From: Bdellovibrionaceae bacterium UBA2316
Lineage (GTDB): Bacteria > Bdellovibrionota > Bdellovibrionia > Bdellovibrionales > Bdellovibrionaceae
Assembly (NCBI GenBank): GCA_002345205.1
Contig: DDVI01000134.1
Location: forward strand, 1 to 26,067
Direction: 5' to 3'
Length of the DNA: 26,067 bases
This document shows, piece by piece, positions 13,911 through 21,960 of the stretch. A model generated the notes under the pieces. The model did no database searches, was not told where the DNA came from, and worked only from the letters and a program-made list of their open reading frames with translations. The translations under genes and the position numbers were made by a program. Within the stretch, counting starts at the first letter, position 1; the number at the start of each line of letters is the position of its first letter.

Positions 13911-15629
13911 ATGAAGAATAATTTTTTTCCACTTCCAGAAGGTGTTCAGCGTGAAGAAATGGAAACCGACGTATTGATCGTTGGTGGCGGAGCTGCGGGT
14001 TTATCCTGCGCACTTGAAATTGCTAATATTTACGAAAAAAAGAAAGCGGCTGATCCGAGCATGACGGCCGAAATGCCGACCATTATGGTTCTTGAGAAGG
14101 CTTCAGAAATTGGTGCGCATAGTTTTTCTGGCGCCGTCATGAATCCTTCAGCATTGAAAGAATTATTGCCTAATTATTTGGAACTAGGTTTCCCATTTGA
14201 ATCTGAAGTTAAAGAAGATGAAGTTCATTATTTAACCAAGACAGGTAATTTAAAATTACCTGTCACGCCACCTCCGTTTAAAAATCACGGTAACTACATC
14301 GTTTCTTTATCTAAAGTAAATCGCTGGTTGGGCCAACAGTGCGAACAAAAAGGAATCATGGTTTTCCCAGGATTTGCGGCTGTTGAAGTGTTGTACGACG
14401 GTGACACTGTTGTCGGGGTGCGAACAGGTGACAAAGGACGCGATAAAGACGGAAATCCTAAAGCTAACTTTGAGCCAGGACTTCTGATTAAATCTAAGAT
14501 TACAGTGTTTGCCGAAGGTACGCGTGGGTCTTTATTCCGTGACCATGCAAAGAAGCTTAAATTGTACGAAGGAAAGAATCCTGACGTTTACGAAGAAGGC
14601 GTTAAGGAAATTATTCAATGTCGCCCAGGTTCTATCAAACCAGGTAAAGTGATTCACACATTAGGCTTTCCGTTAAATAAAAGCATTGGTGGGACATTCA
14701 TCTATACTTTGCCAGGTGATAAAATTATTATTGGTATTGTTGCGTATTTAGATACGAAAGATCCATTGTTAGATCCACATAGAGAATTGCAGAAATTAAA
14801 AACTCATCCATTCGTGATGGAGATGATCAAAGACGGGAAAATTTTAGCCTATGGTGGTAAAACTTTACCGGCTGGAGGCTGGTACTCCATGCCAAAGCTA
14901 TACGGGGCCGGCTGGATGGTTTGCGGTGATACGGCAAGCATGGTGGATGTTCAAAAGCTTAAAGGTATTCATTTAGCAATGAAGTCTGGAATGCTAGCTG
15001 CTGAAACGGCAATGGATGCATTAGCTAAAGGTGATTTTACAAGCAGTACTTTGGCTTCGTTTGATACTAAGATTCAAGAAAGTTTCGTTAAAAAGGAATT
15101 GTATCGAGTACGTAATTTTCATCAAACGTTATCAAAAGGTATTTTGAATTCTTTACCGTTAATTGGTTTACAAGAGATTACCGGCGGGCGTGGATTGTTT
15201 GATAATATGAAGTCACATGTAGATGCTAAAGAAACAAAGCCTGTGGACGAAGTGTGGCCTAACAAGGCTGAAATGGAAGAGTCTATACAGTTGCCTAAGC
15301 CAGATGGTATTTTATTCATGGATAAGCTTTCTAGCGTATATTTAACGGGTACCATGCACGATGAGGATTCGCCTAATCATCTTCTATTGCAAAATGGAGA
15401 CATTTGTAGAACGGTTTGTGAGCCTAAGTATAAGTCACCATGTACGATTTTCTGTCCAGCTGCCGTTTATGAAATGATTCCATCGTCGGAGTACTCAGGC
15501 CAAAAAGAATTGAAAATTAACTACACAAACTGTATACACTGCAAGACTTGCGACATTAAGTGCCCGTTCGAAAACATCGATTGGACAACTCCCGAGGGCG
15601 CTGGGGGTCCCAAATATACAGAAGTGTAG
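13911..15629 (+). CDS. Electron transfer flavoprotein-ubiquinone oxidoreductase
   Basis: This inner-membrane-associated FAD/4Fe-4S enzyme passes electrons from electron transfer flavoprotein (from fatty-acid and amino-acid oxidation) to ubiquinone. The FAD dinucleotide motif VLIVGGGAAGLSCALEIA is at 21-38, LEKASEIGAHSFSGAVM follows, and the GDTASMVDVQKLKGIHLAM segment closes the FAD site. The C-terminal cluster domain has CPAAVYEM and C541-x2-C544-x2-C547, and ends in the family signature PEGAGGPKYTEV. At 572 aa it is full length. It shows one extra Cys (C551, KCPFENIDW) where many homologues have Asp. TTAGGAGCTCATA precedes the ATG. The RNA methyltransferase gene follows after 12 bp. Confidence 0.95.
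   Translation: MKNNFFPLPEGVQREEMETDVLIVGGGAAGLSCALEIANIYEKKKAADPSMTAEMPTIMVLEKASEIGAHSFSGAVMNPSALKELLPNYLELGFPFESEVKEDEVHYLTKTGNLKLPVTPPPFKNHGNYIVSLSKVNRWLGQQCEQKGIMVFPGFAAVEVLYDGDTVVGVRTGDKGRDKDGNPKANFEPGLLIKSKITVFAEGTRGSLFRDHAKKLKLYEGKNPDVYEEGVKEIIQCRPGSIKPGKVIHTLGFPLNKSIGGTFIYTLPGDKIIIGIVAYLDTKDPLLDPHRELQKLKTHPFVMEMIKDGKILAYGGKTLPAGGWYSMPKLYGAGWMVCGDTASMVDVQKLKGIHLAMKSGMLAAETAMDALAKGDFTSSTLASFDTKIQESFVKKELYRVRNFHQTLSKGILNSLPLIGLQEITGGRGLFDNMKSHVDAKETKPVDEVWPNKAEMEESIQLPKPDGILFMDKLSSVYLTGTMHDEDSPNHLLLQNGDICRTVCEPKYKSPCTIFCPAAVYEMIPSSEYSGQKELKINYTNCIHCKTCDIKCPFENIDWTTPEGAGGPKYTEV
14240..14264. repeat. 25-bp perfect palindrome within the ETF-QO gene
   Basis: GACAGGTAATTT and AAATTACCTGTC are 12-bp perfect inverse complements around a single A (14252). 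It spells codons for TGNLKLPV. It could be a regulator site or a cruciform-prone element; its position in a gene makes chance possible. Confidence 0.6.
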
Positions 15630-15641
15630 ATAGAATAATAT

Positions 15642-16769
15642 ATGGCTGATTTTTTTGCATCTTGTCCCTCTGAGCTATCCGGTATCTTATACAAAGAGTT
15701 AGAAACTCTAGGGATGGAGAAGCTAGAAAAGACCAATAGCGGTGTTTATTTCCAAAGCTCTTGGGAAGGCTGCTATAAAGTAAATCTACATTCTCGTATT
15801 GCGAGCCGTGTTTATAAACCGGTTCTTGAATTCATTGCTTACGATAAAGATCAGTTGTACGGCGAAATTCAAAAACACGATTTCACTAAGTACATCGATC
15901 CAAATCAAACCATATCTATTGATGTAAAAGTTAAAGACTGTATGATGCATGATCAACGTTTCGTTGCAATGAGAATTAAAGATGCAATCGTCGATCAGTT
16001 TCGTGACAAAACGGGAACCCGTCCCGACGTTGAAAATAAAAATGCAGATTTAAGAATTCATGTTAAAGCGACTAAAAATAACTTTTGGGTAGCGCTGGAT
16101 ACATCTGGCAATAGTTTGTTCATGCGTGGTTATCGTAAAGAGGTGGGGGAAGCTCCACTTAAAGAAAATTTAGCGGCTGGGTTAATTGCTCTTACTGAAT
16201 GGGATCGTAAATCCCCAGTTGTGGACCCAATGTGTGGATCTGGTACTTTACTGATTGAAGCAGCTATGATGTACATGAATATGGCTCCAGGAACTCTTCG
16301 TAAAAAATTTGGTTTCCAAAACTGGAAAAACTATCGCAAAGAAGTTTGGGAAAAATTAGTGAATGAAGCGATGGAAGCTGAATTGCCACCTCCAGAAACG
16401 CCGATGTTCTTTGGTTATGATTTAGATAACCAAATGATTAAAAAAGCAAAAATCAACGCCCAGGAGGCGGGTGTTGAAGCATTTGTTAAATTTAGAAAAG
16501 AAACTCTGTCATTATTAAAACCAGAAGTAGAAAAAGGTATCTTGGTCACGAATCCTCCATATGGCGCGCGTATCGGTGAAGAGGATTGGTTGAAAGACGT
16601 TTATCGTGACTTAGGTTATTGCTTTAAACATTCATTCAAAGGCTGGGATTGCTGGGTTTTATCAGGTAACAAAGATCTGATTATGGAACTTAAATTAAAG
16701 GCAGATCGTCGCATCATGGTATTCAATGGTCCGATTGAATGCCGATTTTTAAAGTACTCTATGTATTAG
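15642..16769 (+). CDS. THUMP-domain class I RNA methyltransferase (RlmL/YpsC-like)
   Basis: This enzyme is predicted to methylate guanine N2 in 23S rRNA or a related RNA with S-adenosylmethionine. The N-terminal ferredoxin-like/THUMP region (about 1-155) begins with the family signature FFASCPSEL. SAM motif I VVDPMCGSGTLL is at 193-204, an acidic SAM-contact GYDLDN at 258-263, and the catalytic NPPYGARIG at 304-312. At 375 aa it corresponds to the single-module YpsC type, lacking the C-terminal RlmK half of E. coli RlmKL. The exact target base is not decided by sequence. A strong terminator follows. Confidence 0.88.
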   Translation: MADFFASCPSELSGILYKELETLGMEKLEKTNSGVYFQSSWEGCYKVNLHSRIASRVYKPVLEFIAYDKDQLYGEIQKHDFTKYIDPNQTISIDVKVKDCMMHDQRFVAMRIKDAIVDQFRDKTGTRPDVENKNADLRIHVKATKNNFWVALDTSGNSLFMRGYRKEVGEAPLKENLAAGLIALTEWDRKSPVVDPMCGSGTLLIEAAMMYMNMAPGTLRKKFGFQNWKNYRKEVWEKLVNEAMEAELPPPETPMFFGYDLDNQMIKKAKINAQEAGVEAFVKFRKETLSLLKPEVEKGILVTNPPYGARIGEEDWLKDVYRDLGYCFKHSFKGWDCWVLSGNKDLIMELKLKADRRIMVFNGPIECRFLKYSMY

Positions 16770-16778
16770 ATAGAGAAA

Positions 16779-16810
16779 AGCTCAGAGGTAAAAACCCTGA
16801 GCTTTTTTTT
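16779..16810 (+). terminator. Rho-independent terminator after the RNA methyltransferase
   Basis: AGCTCAG (16779-16785) pairs with CTGAGCT (16797-16803), extended inside by GG/CC, and is followed by a run of eight or nine T. It ends the plus-strand transcript that contains ETF-QO and the methyltransferase. The A-rich 5' side suggests weak activity on the other strand as well. Confidence 0.9.
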
Positions 16811-16834
16811 ATTTTCAACTATTTTAAATCAAGA

Positions 16835-17197
16835 TTAGGAAATAAATTTAGTAACCGCTGTTACGGACGCTAGGATGCCCAGAACAACAATAAATAAGTA
16901 GAGAGCCATAGGGCCCATCACTTGACGTTTAACCATTGTTAATGCAGCTCCTACAGCTAACCAAAGAACAAGCTTTATGTACACCCATGTAGGGAGTTGG
17001 CTCATAAAGCCTAAACGTGCCGCCAATCCAAAACCAGAAACTAAAAGAATCAACAAACCGATTCCGTGAAGGATCGAGAAGAACTTTTTCTTCGTGTTCG
17101 TTTTATCCTGCATCGTATAGAATATATATCCAGATAGTGAAGTGAACGTTATGATGAGGCCAGTATAGTGAAGAACTTTGTAAAACTCGTACGGCAT
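16835..17197 (-). CDS. Four-helix inner-membrane protein, 120 aa
   Basis: Four membrane helices are visible at about 8-28, 40-61, 72-89 and 95-117. His10 and His44 lie in helix starts (KVLHYTG, SILHGIG), and R61 and K75 are charged residues near membrane ends, an arrangement reminiscent of small SirB-like or haem-binding membrane proteins. I cannot assign a family. AAAGGAGTCGCCCTT precedes the ATG. It is 18 bp downstream of lpxD on the same strand and so is probably cotranscribed with it. Confidence 0.7.
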   Translation of the reverse strand: MPYEFYKVLHYTGLIITFTSLSGYIFYTMQDKTNTKKKFFSILHGIGLLILLVSGFGLAARLGFMSQLPTWVYIKLVLWLAVGAALTMVKRQVMGPMALYLFIVVLGILASVTAVTKFIS

Positions 17198-17215
17198 AAG
17201 GGCGACTCCTTTTGT

Positions 17216-18262
17216 TTAGTCTTCTATATTTAGTTTTTTTAGAACGACGTTCAGTTTTTTTCTAATGTCGACGATATTGCCTAGAGTAGAAAGTGTTCTG
17301 AGTGCGTCTTTCAGGGGTTGTAACGGGTAGCCTCCATATTGTCCACCTTCATTGATATCGTTCGTAACTGTGGAGCGGCCGGCTAATATGACTCCGTCGG
17401 CTACGTGTAGTTGTGTTGAAACAACAGAGTTGCCGCCAGTGGTGAAGCGTTTTCCCAAATGAGTTGAGCCCGCGACAAAAAAACCAGCCGCGATTAAAGA
17501 GTTTTCACCAACGGTGCAATTGTGAGCAATGTGGCAGAGGTTGTCCAGTTTGGAACCAGCGCCGACAATAGTAGAGTCGATAGTCGCGCGATCGATACAA
17601 CAGCTAGCGCCCATTTCGACGTGGTCACCGATTACGACATTTCCGATTTGGGGAACTTTGTAGTGACGATATTGATTGTCGGTGTAAAAACCAAAACCGT
17701 CGGAACCTATTGTCGTATGAGCATGAATATCGCATCGATTTCCGATTATACAATTGTGACCGACATAAACGTGCGCGTGAAGAATGGTTCCTTCGCCAAT
17801 GGTAACATCATCTTCAATGACCGAGTTCGGTCCGATCGATGTTCCATCACCGATCTTAACATTCTTGCCGATAAATACATGGGCTCCGATATTTACGTTT
17901 TTTCCGATGGTAGCTTGATGTGATACGACCGCAGTTTGGTGGATTCCTTTAGGAAATTTTTTAGTTCCTTTGTCGAATAGAGGTAAAACTTGGGTCATCG
18001 TGAGTTTGATATTTTTTGTAGAAAAAATACTGATGTTTTTGGGAAGTTCAGTAGGCAGAATTTTTTCTAGTGCGATAATGGCACTAGCCGCGCCAGCCAC
18101 AGCGGCCACCCATTGCTCTTTTGTCGAGACGAAAACTAAACTCGATTTTTTTATTTTCTCTGGGGTTGACACGCTATGAATAGGATCTGTGATGCTCCCG
18201 TGGACGTGTTTTAAGTCAGTGTCAGAAATATTCAGAAGATCTTCAGGTTTACTTACAGCCAT
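17216..18262 (-). CDS. lpxD: UDP-3-O-acyl-glucosamine N-acyltransferase
   Basis: LpxD adds the N-linked hydroxyacyl chain in lipid A synthesis in the cytoplasm. An N-terminal uridine-binding domain (about 1-105) is followed by a left-handed beta helix of hexapeptide repeats (about 107-300, for example IGKNVKIGDG, IGPNSVI). The catalytic His is H247 in NLCHIAHNC, and GSDGFGF (187-193) is the family signature. I chose the ATG at 18260-18262, preceded by AAGGAAACTTAAC. A longer open frame runs 132 codons further upstream but is antisense to the Lys/Ala-rich gene and is not real. At 348 aa the protein has the family's normal length. fabZ and lpxA are not beside it. Confidence 0.95.
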   Translation of the reverse strand: MAVSKPEDLLNISDTDLKHVHGSITDPIHSVSTPEKIKKSSLVFVSTKEQWVAAVAGAASAIIALEKILPTELPKNISIFSTKNIKLTMTQVLPLFDKGTKKFPKGIHQTAVVSHQATIGKNVNIGAHVFIGKNVKIGDGTSIGPNSVIEDDVTIGEGTILHAHVYVGHNCIIGNRCDIHAHTTIGSDGFGFYTDNQYRHYKVPQIGNVVIGDHVEMGASCCIDRATIDSTIVGAGSKLDNLCHIAHNCTVGENSLIAAGFFVAGSTHLGKRFTTGGNSVVSTQLHVADGVILAGRSTVTNDINEGGQYGGYPLQPLKDALRTLSTLGNIVDIRKKLNVVLKKLNIED

Positions 18263-18377
18263 GTTAAGTTTCCTTATCAATTTTGCATAGCAAAAAATAA
18301 ATTTTAAAAGGTTACATTTTTCTGAAGTTAGTATAAGCCTGCAATAGGTAAAGACGCAACACAGGAGGATGCTGTTT

Positions 18378-19010
18378 ATGGCCAAAAAAACCGCAAAAAA
18401 ACAGCCACTTAAAGCCGTGGCGAAAGCCGCAGTTAAAACAGTAGCAAAGACAGTCGCTAAAGCCGCTAAGAAAATAGTTAAAAAAGCAACCGAGCCGGTA
18501 AAGGCTAAGGCTGTTAAGTCCGCTCCCAAAAAAGAGGAGAAGGTAGCTAAGGTTAAGTCCGCTGCTCCTGTGGCTAAGAAAGTTGAAGAGAAAAAAATAA
18601 AAGCAGCTGTAACTCCGGAAAAGCCGAAGGTTCCAGCGACTATATCAGCGAAAGGCAAAGTTAAGACTGTAAAAGAGGCAGTGGAAACTGAAGCTCAAGA
18701 CACCGTAGCGGTCGAAGAAGTAGTTGCGGCTCCACAAAAAGCTGTGGTTGAAAAGCCTAAAAAGAAAACAGCGGCCCAAAAGAAAAAAGAAAAACTCGAA
18801 ATTGATGCCAATGTTAAATGGGGCGATCTTTACGAGAAATACAAGCAACTAAAACCCTTAAATTACAGTATGAAAGACGTATTTGAGGCGAATCAACCCA
18901 TTCAGCATAAAGTTTTAGGATGGGGATGGGTAATCTCTTCTGAAAACGATCGTTTAGAAGTATTATTCAAAGACGGTAAGAAAATTCTGATTAGTAACTA
19001 CAAAACATAG
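18378..19010 (+). CDS. Histone-H1-like Lys/Ala-rich protein with Tudor/SH3-like C-terminus
   Basis: The ATG at 18378 has AGGAGG nine bases upstream; an ATG directly on the ribosome site (18369) is less likely. Residues 1-140 are almost only Lys, Ala, Val and Pro/Glu (AKKTAKK, AKTVAKAAKKIVKKA), like bacterial histone-H1 homologues that bind DNA non-specifically. Residues 145-210 look folded: a short helix pair and then HKVLGWGWVISSENDRLEVLFKDG split by KKILISNYK. That pattern of small strands resembles the Tudor-like domain at the end of UvrD/PcrA or CarD-like RNA-polymerase-binding modules. I infer a nucleoid protein that may tether to RNA polymerase or a repair complex. It diverges from lpxD and precedes infA. 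Confidence 0.75.
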   Translation: MAKKTAKKQPLKAVAKAAVKTVAKTVAKAAKKIVKKATEPVKAKAVKSAPKKEEKVAKVKSAAPVAKKVEEKKIKAAVTPEKPKVPATISAKGKVKTVKEAVETEAQDTVAVEEVVAAPQKAVVEKPKKKTAAQKKKEKLEIDANVKWGDLYEKYKQLKPLNYSMKDVFEANQPIQHKVLGWGWVISSENDRLEVLFKDGKKILISNYKT

Positions 19011-19019
19011 CGAAAGGCC

Positions 19020-19063
19020 CTGGATTTGGGCACTTGGATGTAAAAAGGTAGTTGCCAAACCAG
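19020..19063 (+). promoter_or_regulatory. Hairpin in the leader of infA
   Basis: CTGG-a-TTTGG-g-CA (19020-19032) pairs with TG-CCAAA-CCAG (19053-19063), 11 pairs with two single-base bulges and a 20-base loop. It ends 24 bases before the infA start, which has no good ribosome site at normal spacing. It may be a leader structure; chance cannot be ruled out. Confidence 0.35.
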
Positions 19064-19087
19064 AGGAACTCTCCTAAAAATAAGTGA

Positions 19088-19306
19088 ATGGCGAAAGACG
19101 ATTTAGCGCAAGTAGATGGCAAAGTTGTAGATGCCCTAGCAGGGGGCATCTACAAAATATTATTGGATAATAATGTGGAAATTTCCGCAAAGTTATGCGG
19201 GAAAATGCGACGATTTAACATTAGAGTTGTTGTCGGCGACCGCGTTACAGTGGGCGTGTCTCCTTATGACCCTTCTCACGGCCTCATCATGTATCGACAT
19301 AAATAA
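19088..19306 (+). CDS. infA: Translation initiation factor IF-1
   Basis: IF-1 is a 72-aa OB-fold protein that binds the 30S A site during initiation. The frame MAKDDLAQVDGKVVDAL, the AKLCGKMRRFNIRVVVGDRVTV core and the end VSPYDPSHGLIMYRHK match the family along the full length. A Shine-Dalgarno sequence is not obvious: only GAGGAA about 22 bases upstream and a purine stretch AAATAAGTGA directly before the ATG. It is 77 bp after the H1-like gene and 35 bp before tex. Confidence 0.95.
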   Translation: MAKDDLAQVDGKVVDALAGGIYKILLDNNVEISAKLCGKMRRFNIRVVVGDRVTVGVSPYDPSHGLIMYRHK

Positions 19307-19341
19307 ATAATTAAAATTCGAATCTTTATTGTAGGTGACTC

Positions 19342-21723
19342 ATGGAACAGACCCTTCAGCTTTATTTTTCTAAATTTCATCCCGGACTCAGTGTAAAATC
19401 GATTCAAGCAGTTTTGGAACTTGCTGCCGAAGGCGCAACCGTTCCGTTTATTGCTCGTTACCGTAAGGAAAAAACAGGTAATTTGGATGAAGTCCAAATT
19501 CGTTCGATCGTTGAGGGTAATGAAACGTACCAAGAGATTGTAAAAAGAAAGGCGTTCTTAATTAAAGAAATCGCTGAGCAAAACAATTTAACGGACGAAA
19601 TCAAGAAACGTATCGAAGTTTCTTGGGATCTTGGCGAGTTAGAAGAAATCTATCGCCCATTCAAAAAGAAAAAGAAAACCAAAGCGACCATCGCGCGCGA
19701 AGCTGGTTTGGAACCTTTGGCGCAGTGGATTTGGGATTTAGGCCACGGCACAATCAAAGATGAAATGACGATGGAGATGAAAGCTAAGCAATTCATCAAT
19801 CCGGCTCAAAAAATCCAAACATATGAGGAAGCGCTTAAAGGTACACAAGATATCTTGGTGGAGAAAATCGCCAATGATGCTGATTTACGTGCTAAAGTTC
19901 AAAAAGACTACATGGATAATGGTAAAGTAGGGTCTAAAGCAGCTAAGGGTTTTAAACCTAATTCTAAATACGAAATGTATAAAGAATTTGAAGAACCAGT
20001 CAAAAGCCTTATGGAAACAAAGAGTTCTCATCGTTATATGGCAATGAGACGTGGATGGCAGGAAGAAGAATTATCGTTAAATGTCACTGGTAATGACGAA
20101 CTATTGCTAAAACAATATGTTCAATTCGCGACAACAAATCCTGATAATCAAATTGGTGATTTCTTGGCCAACTGCGCGAAAGTGGCATTGAATGTTTATG
20201 TACTTCCGTCAGTAACAAATGAAGTTCATCGATTATTAAAAGATAAATCAGATTTAGATGGTATTAAAGTTTTCACTGAAAACGTAAGAAAGCTATTATT
20301 AGCGTCTCCGTTTGGTTCTAAGTGCGTACTTGGTATCGATCCGGGTTTGCGTACGGGTTGTAAAGTGGCGTTGATTGATAAAGGCGGAAACTTTATTTCC
20401 CACACGGTTATGCAAATCTTGGGTGAGGATGCTGAGGCAAAAGGTAAAAAACTTTTCTCTGAAGTTCTTAAGCAAATTCAAATCGATGCGGTAGCCGTAG
20501 GTAACGGAACAGCCGGTCGTCAGACGGAAACGTTTGTTCGTAAAATTTTAAAAGATTTAGGTAAAAATATTCCGGTAGTTTTGGTGAACGAATCAGGTGC
20601 CTCCGTATACTCGGCGTCTGATGTCGCTCGCCAAGAATTCCCGGATTTAGATTTAACAGTGAAGGGCGCCATCAGCATTGCTCGTCGTCTGCAAGATCCG
20701 TTGGCGGAACTTGTAAAAGTAGATCCAAAATCAATTGGTGTTGGTCAGTACCAACATGATGTGAATCAATCACAATTGAAAAAATCTTTGGATAGCGTTG
20801 TTGAATCGTGCGTGAATGCAGTGGGTGTAGACGTCAATACGGCGTCGGCGTCACTGTTGTCCCACGTTTCCGGTATCGGTCCTTCATTAGCTCAAAACAT
20901 CGTTGAGCATAGAAAAACTAAAGGTCTATTCAGTGAGCGTGGCGAGATTTTAAAAGTCGCTAAGTTTAGCGCCAAAGTGTTTGAACAAGCAGCGGGTTTT
21001 TTAAGAATTCCATCGGGCAAAGTGTTTTTGGATTCAACTGGCATCCATCCAGAGCGTTATGCGGCCGTTAAGGATATGGCGCAAGACCTTGGCTTGCCGA
21101 TTAGTGACTTAGTCGGTGAGGGTGCTAAGAAACTTCTTGAGCACAGAACAAAATGGGCCAAGTTAGTGGGTGAGTTTACATTTGATGATATTTATAAAGA
21201 GTTGGAAAAACCTGGCCGTGATCCACGAGATCCGTTCAAAGTGTTTCAGTTCCGTGATGATATTTTCGAAGTGAAAGATCTAAAAGAAGGTTACATTTGC
21301 CCAGGTATCGTGACGAACGTAACTAACTTTGGAGCTTTCGTCGATATCGGCGTTCATCAAGATGGATTGGTGCATATTTCTGAGTTGTCTCACAAATTTG
21401 TCGAAGATCCTCGTAAAGTGGTCAATCCAGGTGATCAAGTTCAAGTTATGGTTATCAAAGTGGACACTGAGAAAAACCAAATCGCTTTAAGTATGAAGCT
21501 TGAAGCGGCTCCTGCAGAGGATAGCAAGCGTGAAGCGCGTGCGCCTCGCCAAGATAACAGCCGTAGAGAAACGGGTGCGGGACCTAAATCGTTCCAAAAA
21601 CCGGCTCATGGGTCGCAAGGTGGCGATAGAAATAGAAAAGACGGTGGTGGTGGGAATTTCCAAAAACCAGCGCAAAAACCATTTAATAACCCATTTGCTA
21701 ATTTAGCGAACTTAAAAAAATAA
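19342..21723 (+). CDS. tex: Tex, S1-domain transcription accessory protein
   Basis: Tex is a cytoplasmic nucleic-acid-binding protein related to eukaryotic Spt6, linked to transcription and genome maintenance. The N-terminal helical domain begins with VPFIARYRKEKTGNLDE, the YqgF/RNase-H-like domain carries GIDPGLRTGCKVALID (about 331-346), then come helix-hairpin-helix segments (HVSGIGPSLAQNIVEHR) and an S1 RNA-binding domain (about 650-718, GIVTNVTNFGAFVDIGVHQD). The last about 70 residues are a Gln/Arg/Gly/Pro-rich, likely disordered tail, longer than in many homologues. GTAGGTGACTC precedes the ATG. The 35-aa basic gene follows after 14 bp. Confidence 0.95.
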   Translation: MEQTLQLYFSKFHPGLSVKSIQAVLELAAEGATVPFIARYRKEKTGNLDEVQIRSIVEGNETYQEIVKRKAFLIKEIAEQNNLTDEIKKRIEVSWDLGELEEIYRPFKKKKKTKATIAREAGLEPLAQWIWDLGHGTIKDEMTMEMKAKQFINPAQKIQTYEEALKGTQDILVEKIANDADLRAKVQKDYMDNGKVGSKAAKGFKPNSKYEMYKEFEEPVKSLMETKSSHRYMAMRRGWQEEELSLNVTGNDELLLKQYVQFATTNPDNQIGDFLANCAKVALNVYVLPSVTNEVHRLLKDKSDLDGIKVFTENVRKLLLASPFGSKCVLGIDPGLRTGCKVALIDKGGNFISHTVMQILGEDAEAKGKKLFSEVLKQIQIDAVAVGNGTAGRQTETFVRKILKDLGKNIPVVLVNESGASVYSASDVARQEFPDLDLTVKGAISIARRLQDPLAELVKVDPKSIGVGQYQHDVNQSQLKKSLDSVVESCVNAVGVDVNTASASLLSHVSGIGPSLAQNIVEHRKTKGLFSERGEILKVAKFSAKVFEQAAGFLRIPSGKVFLDSTGIHPERYAAVKDMAQDLGLPISDLVGEGAKKLLEHRTKWAKLVGEFTFDDIYKELEKPGRDPRDPFKVFQFRDDIFEVKDLKEGYICPGIVTNVTNFGAFVDIGVHQDGLVHISELSHKFVEDPRKVVNPGDQVQVMVIKVDTEKNQIALSMKLEAAPAEDSKREARAPRQDNSRRETGAGPKSFQKPAHGSQGGDRNRKDGGGGNFQKPAQKPFNNPFANLANLKK

Positions 21724-21737
21724 CGTAGGAGAGTACA

Positions 21738-21845
21738 ATGATCACGAAAATTTCATCTAAGAAAAAAAGAAACAAAAGCTCACGCCACAAGGCGAAGCGC
21801 ATCACTAAGAAAAAGAAAATGATCGGTCGCAAACAAAGAAAATAG
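21738..21845 (+). CDS. Very basic 35-aa protein, possible ribosome-associated
   Basis: This frame was read directly from the DNA. GTAGGAG lies 6 bases before the ATG, and the stop TAG is at 21843-21845. The peptide starts MITKISSKKKRNKSSRHKAK and ends MIGRKQRK. Eighteen of 35 residues are Lys or Arg. Very basic peptides of this size include ribosomal proteins such as the AURKAIP1/COX24-like (bS22) and Thx types; the KK-N-K-x-RHK-K-R pattern is suggestive of the former but not decisive. It is last in the infA-tex transcript, directly before a strong terminator, a context fitting translation. Confidence 0.7.
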   Translation: MITKISSKKKRNKSSRHKAKRITKKKKMIGRKQRK

Positions 21846-21874
21846 TTTGTCGGTTAAAGTTAAAAATTAGATGC

Positions 21875-21905
21875 AAAAAGCCATGAGTTAATCATGGCTT
21901 TTTTG
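21875..21905 (+). terminator. Rho-independent terminator after the 35-aa gene
   Basis: AGCCATGA (21879-21886) pairs with TCATGGCT (21892-21899) around GTTAA, preceded by an A-run and followed by six T. The A and T tracts on both sides make it likely to work in both directions and to separate the infA-tex unit from the convergent HAD gene. Confidence 0.92.
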
Positions 21906-21960
21906 TTTTTAAGATTCCGTTTTACCGGTGCCAGGTTTGAAACGAGTTATAAAAAAATAA

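Noticed and set aside
18312..18337. Promoter TTACAT...TATAAG before the H1-like gene
   Set aside because: TATAAG is a fair -10 but the TTACAT is only 14 bases away, too close for a standard -35, so I did not list it as a feature.
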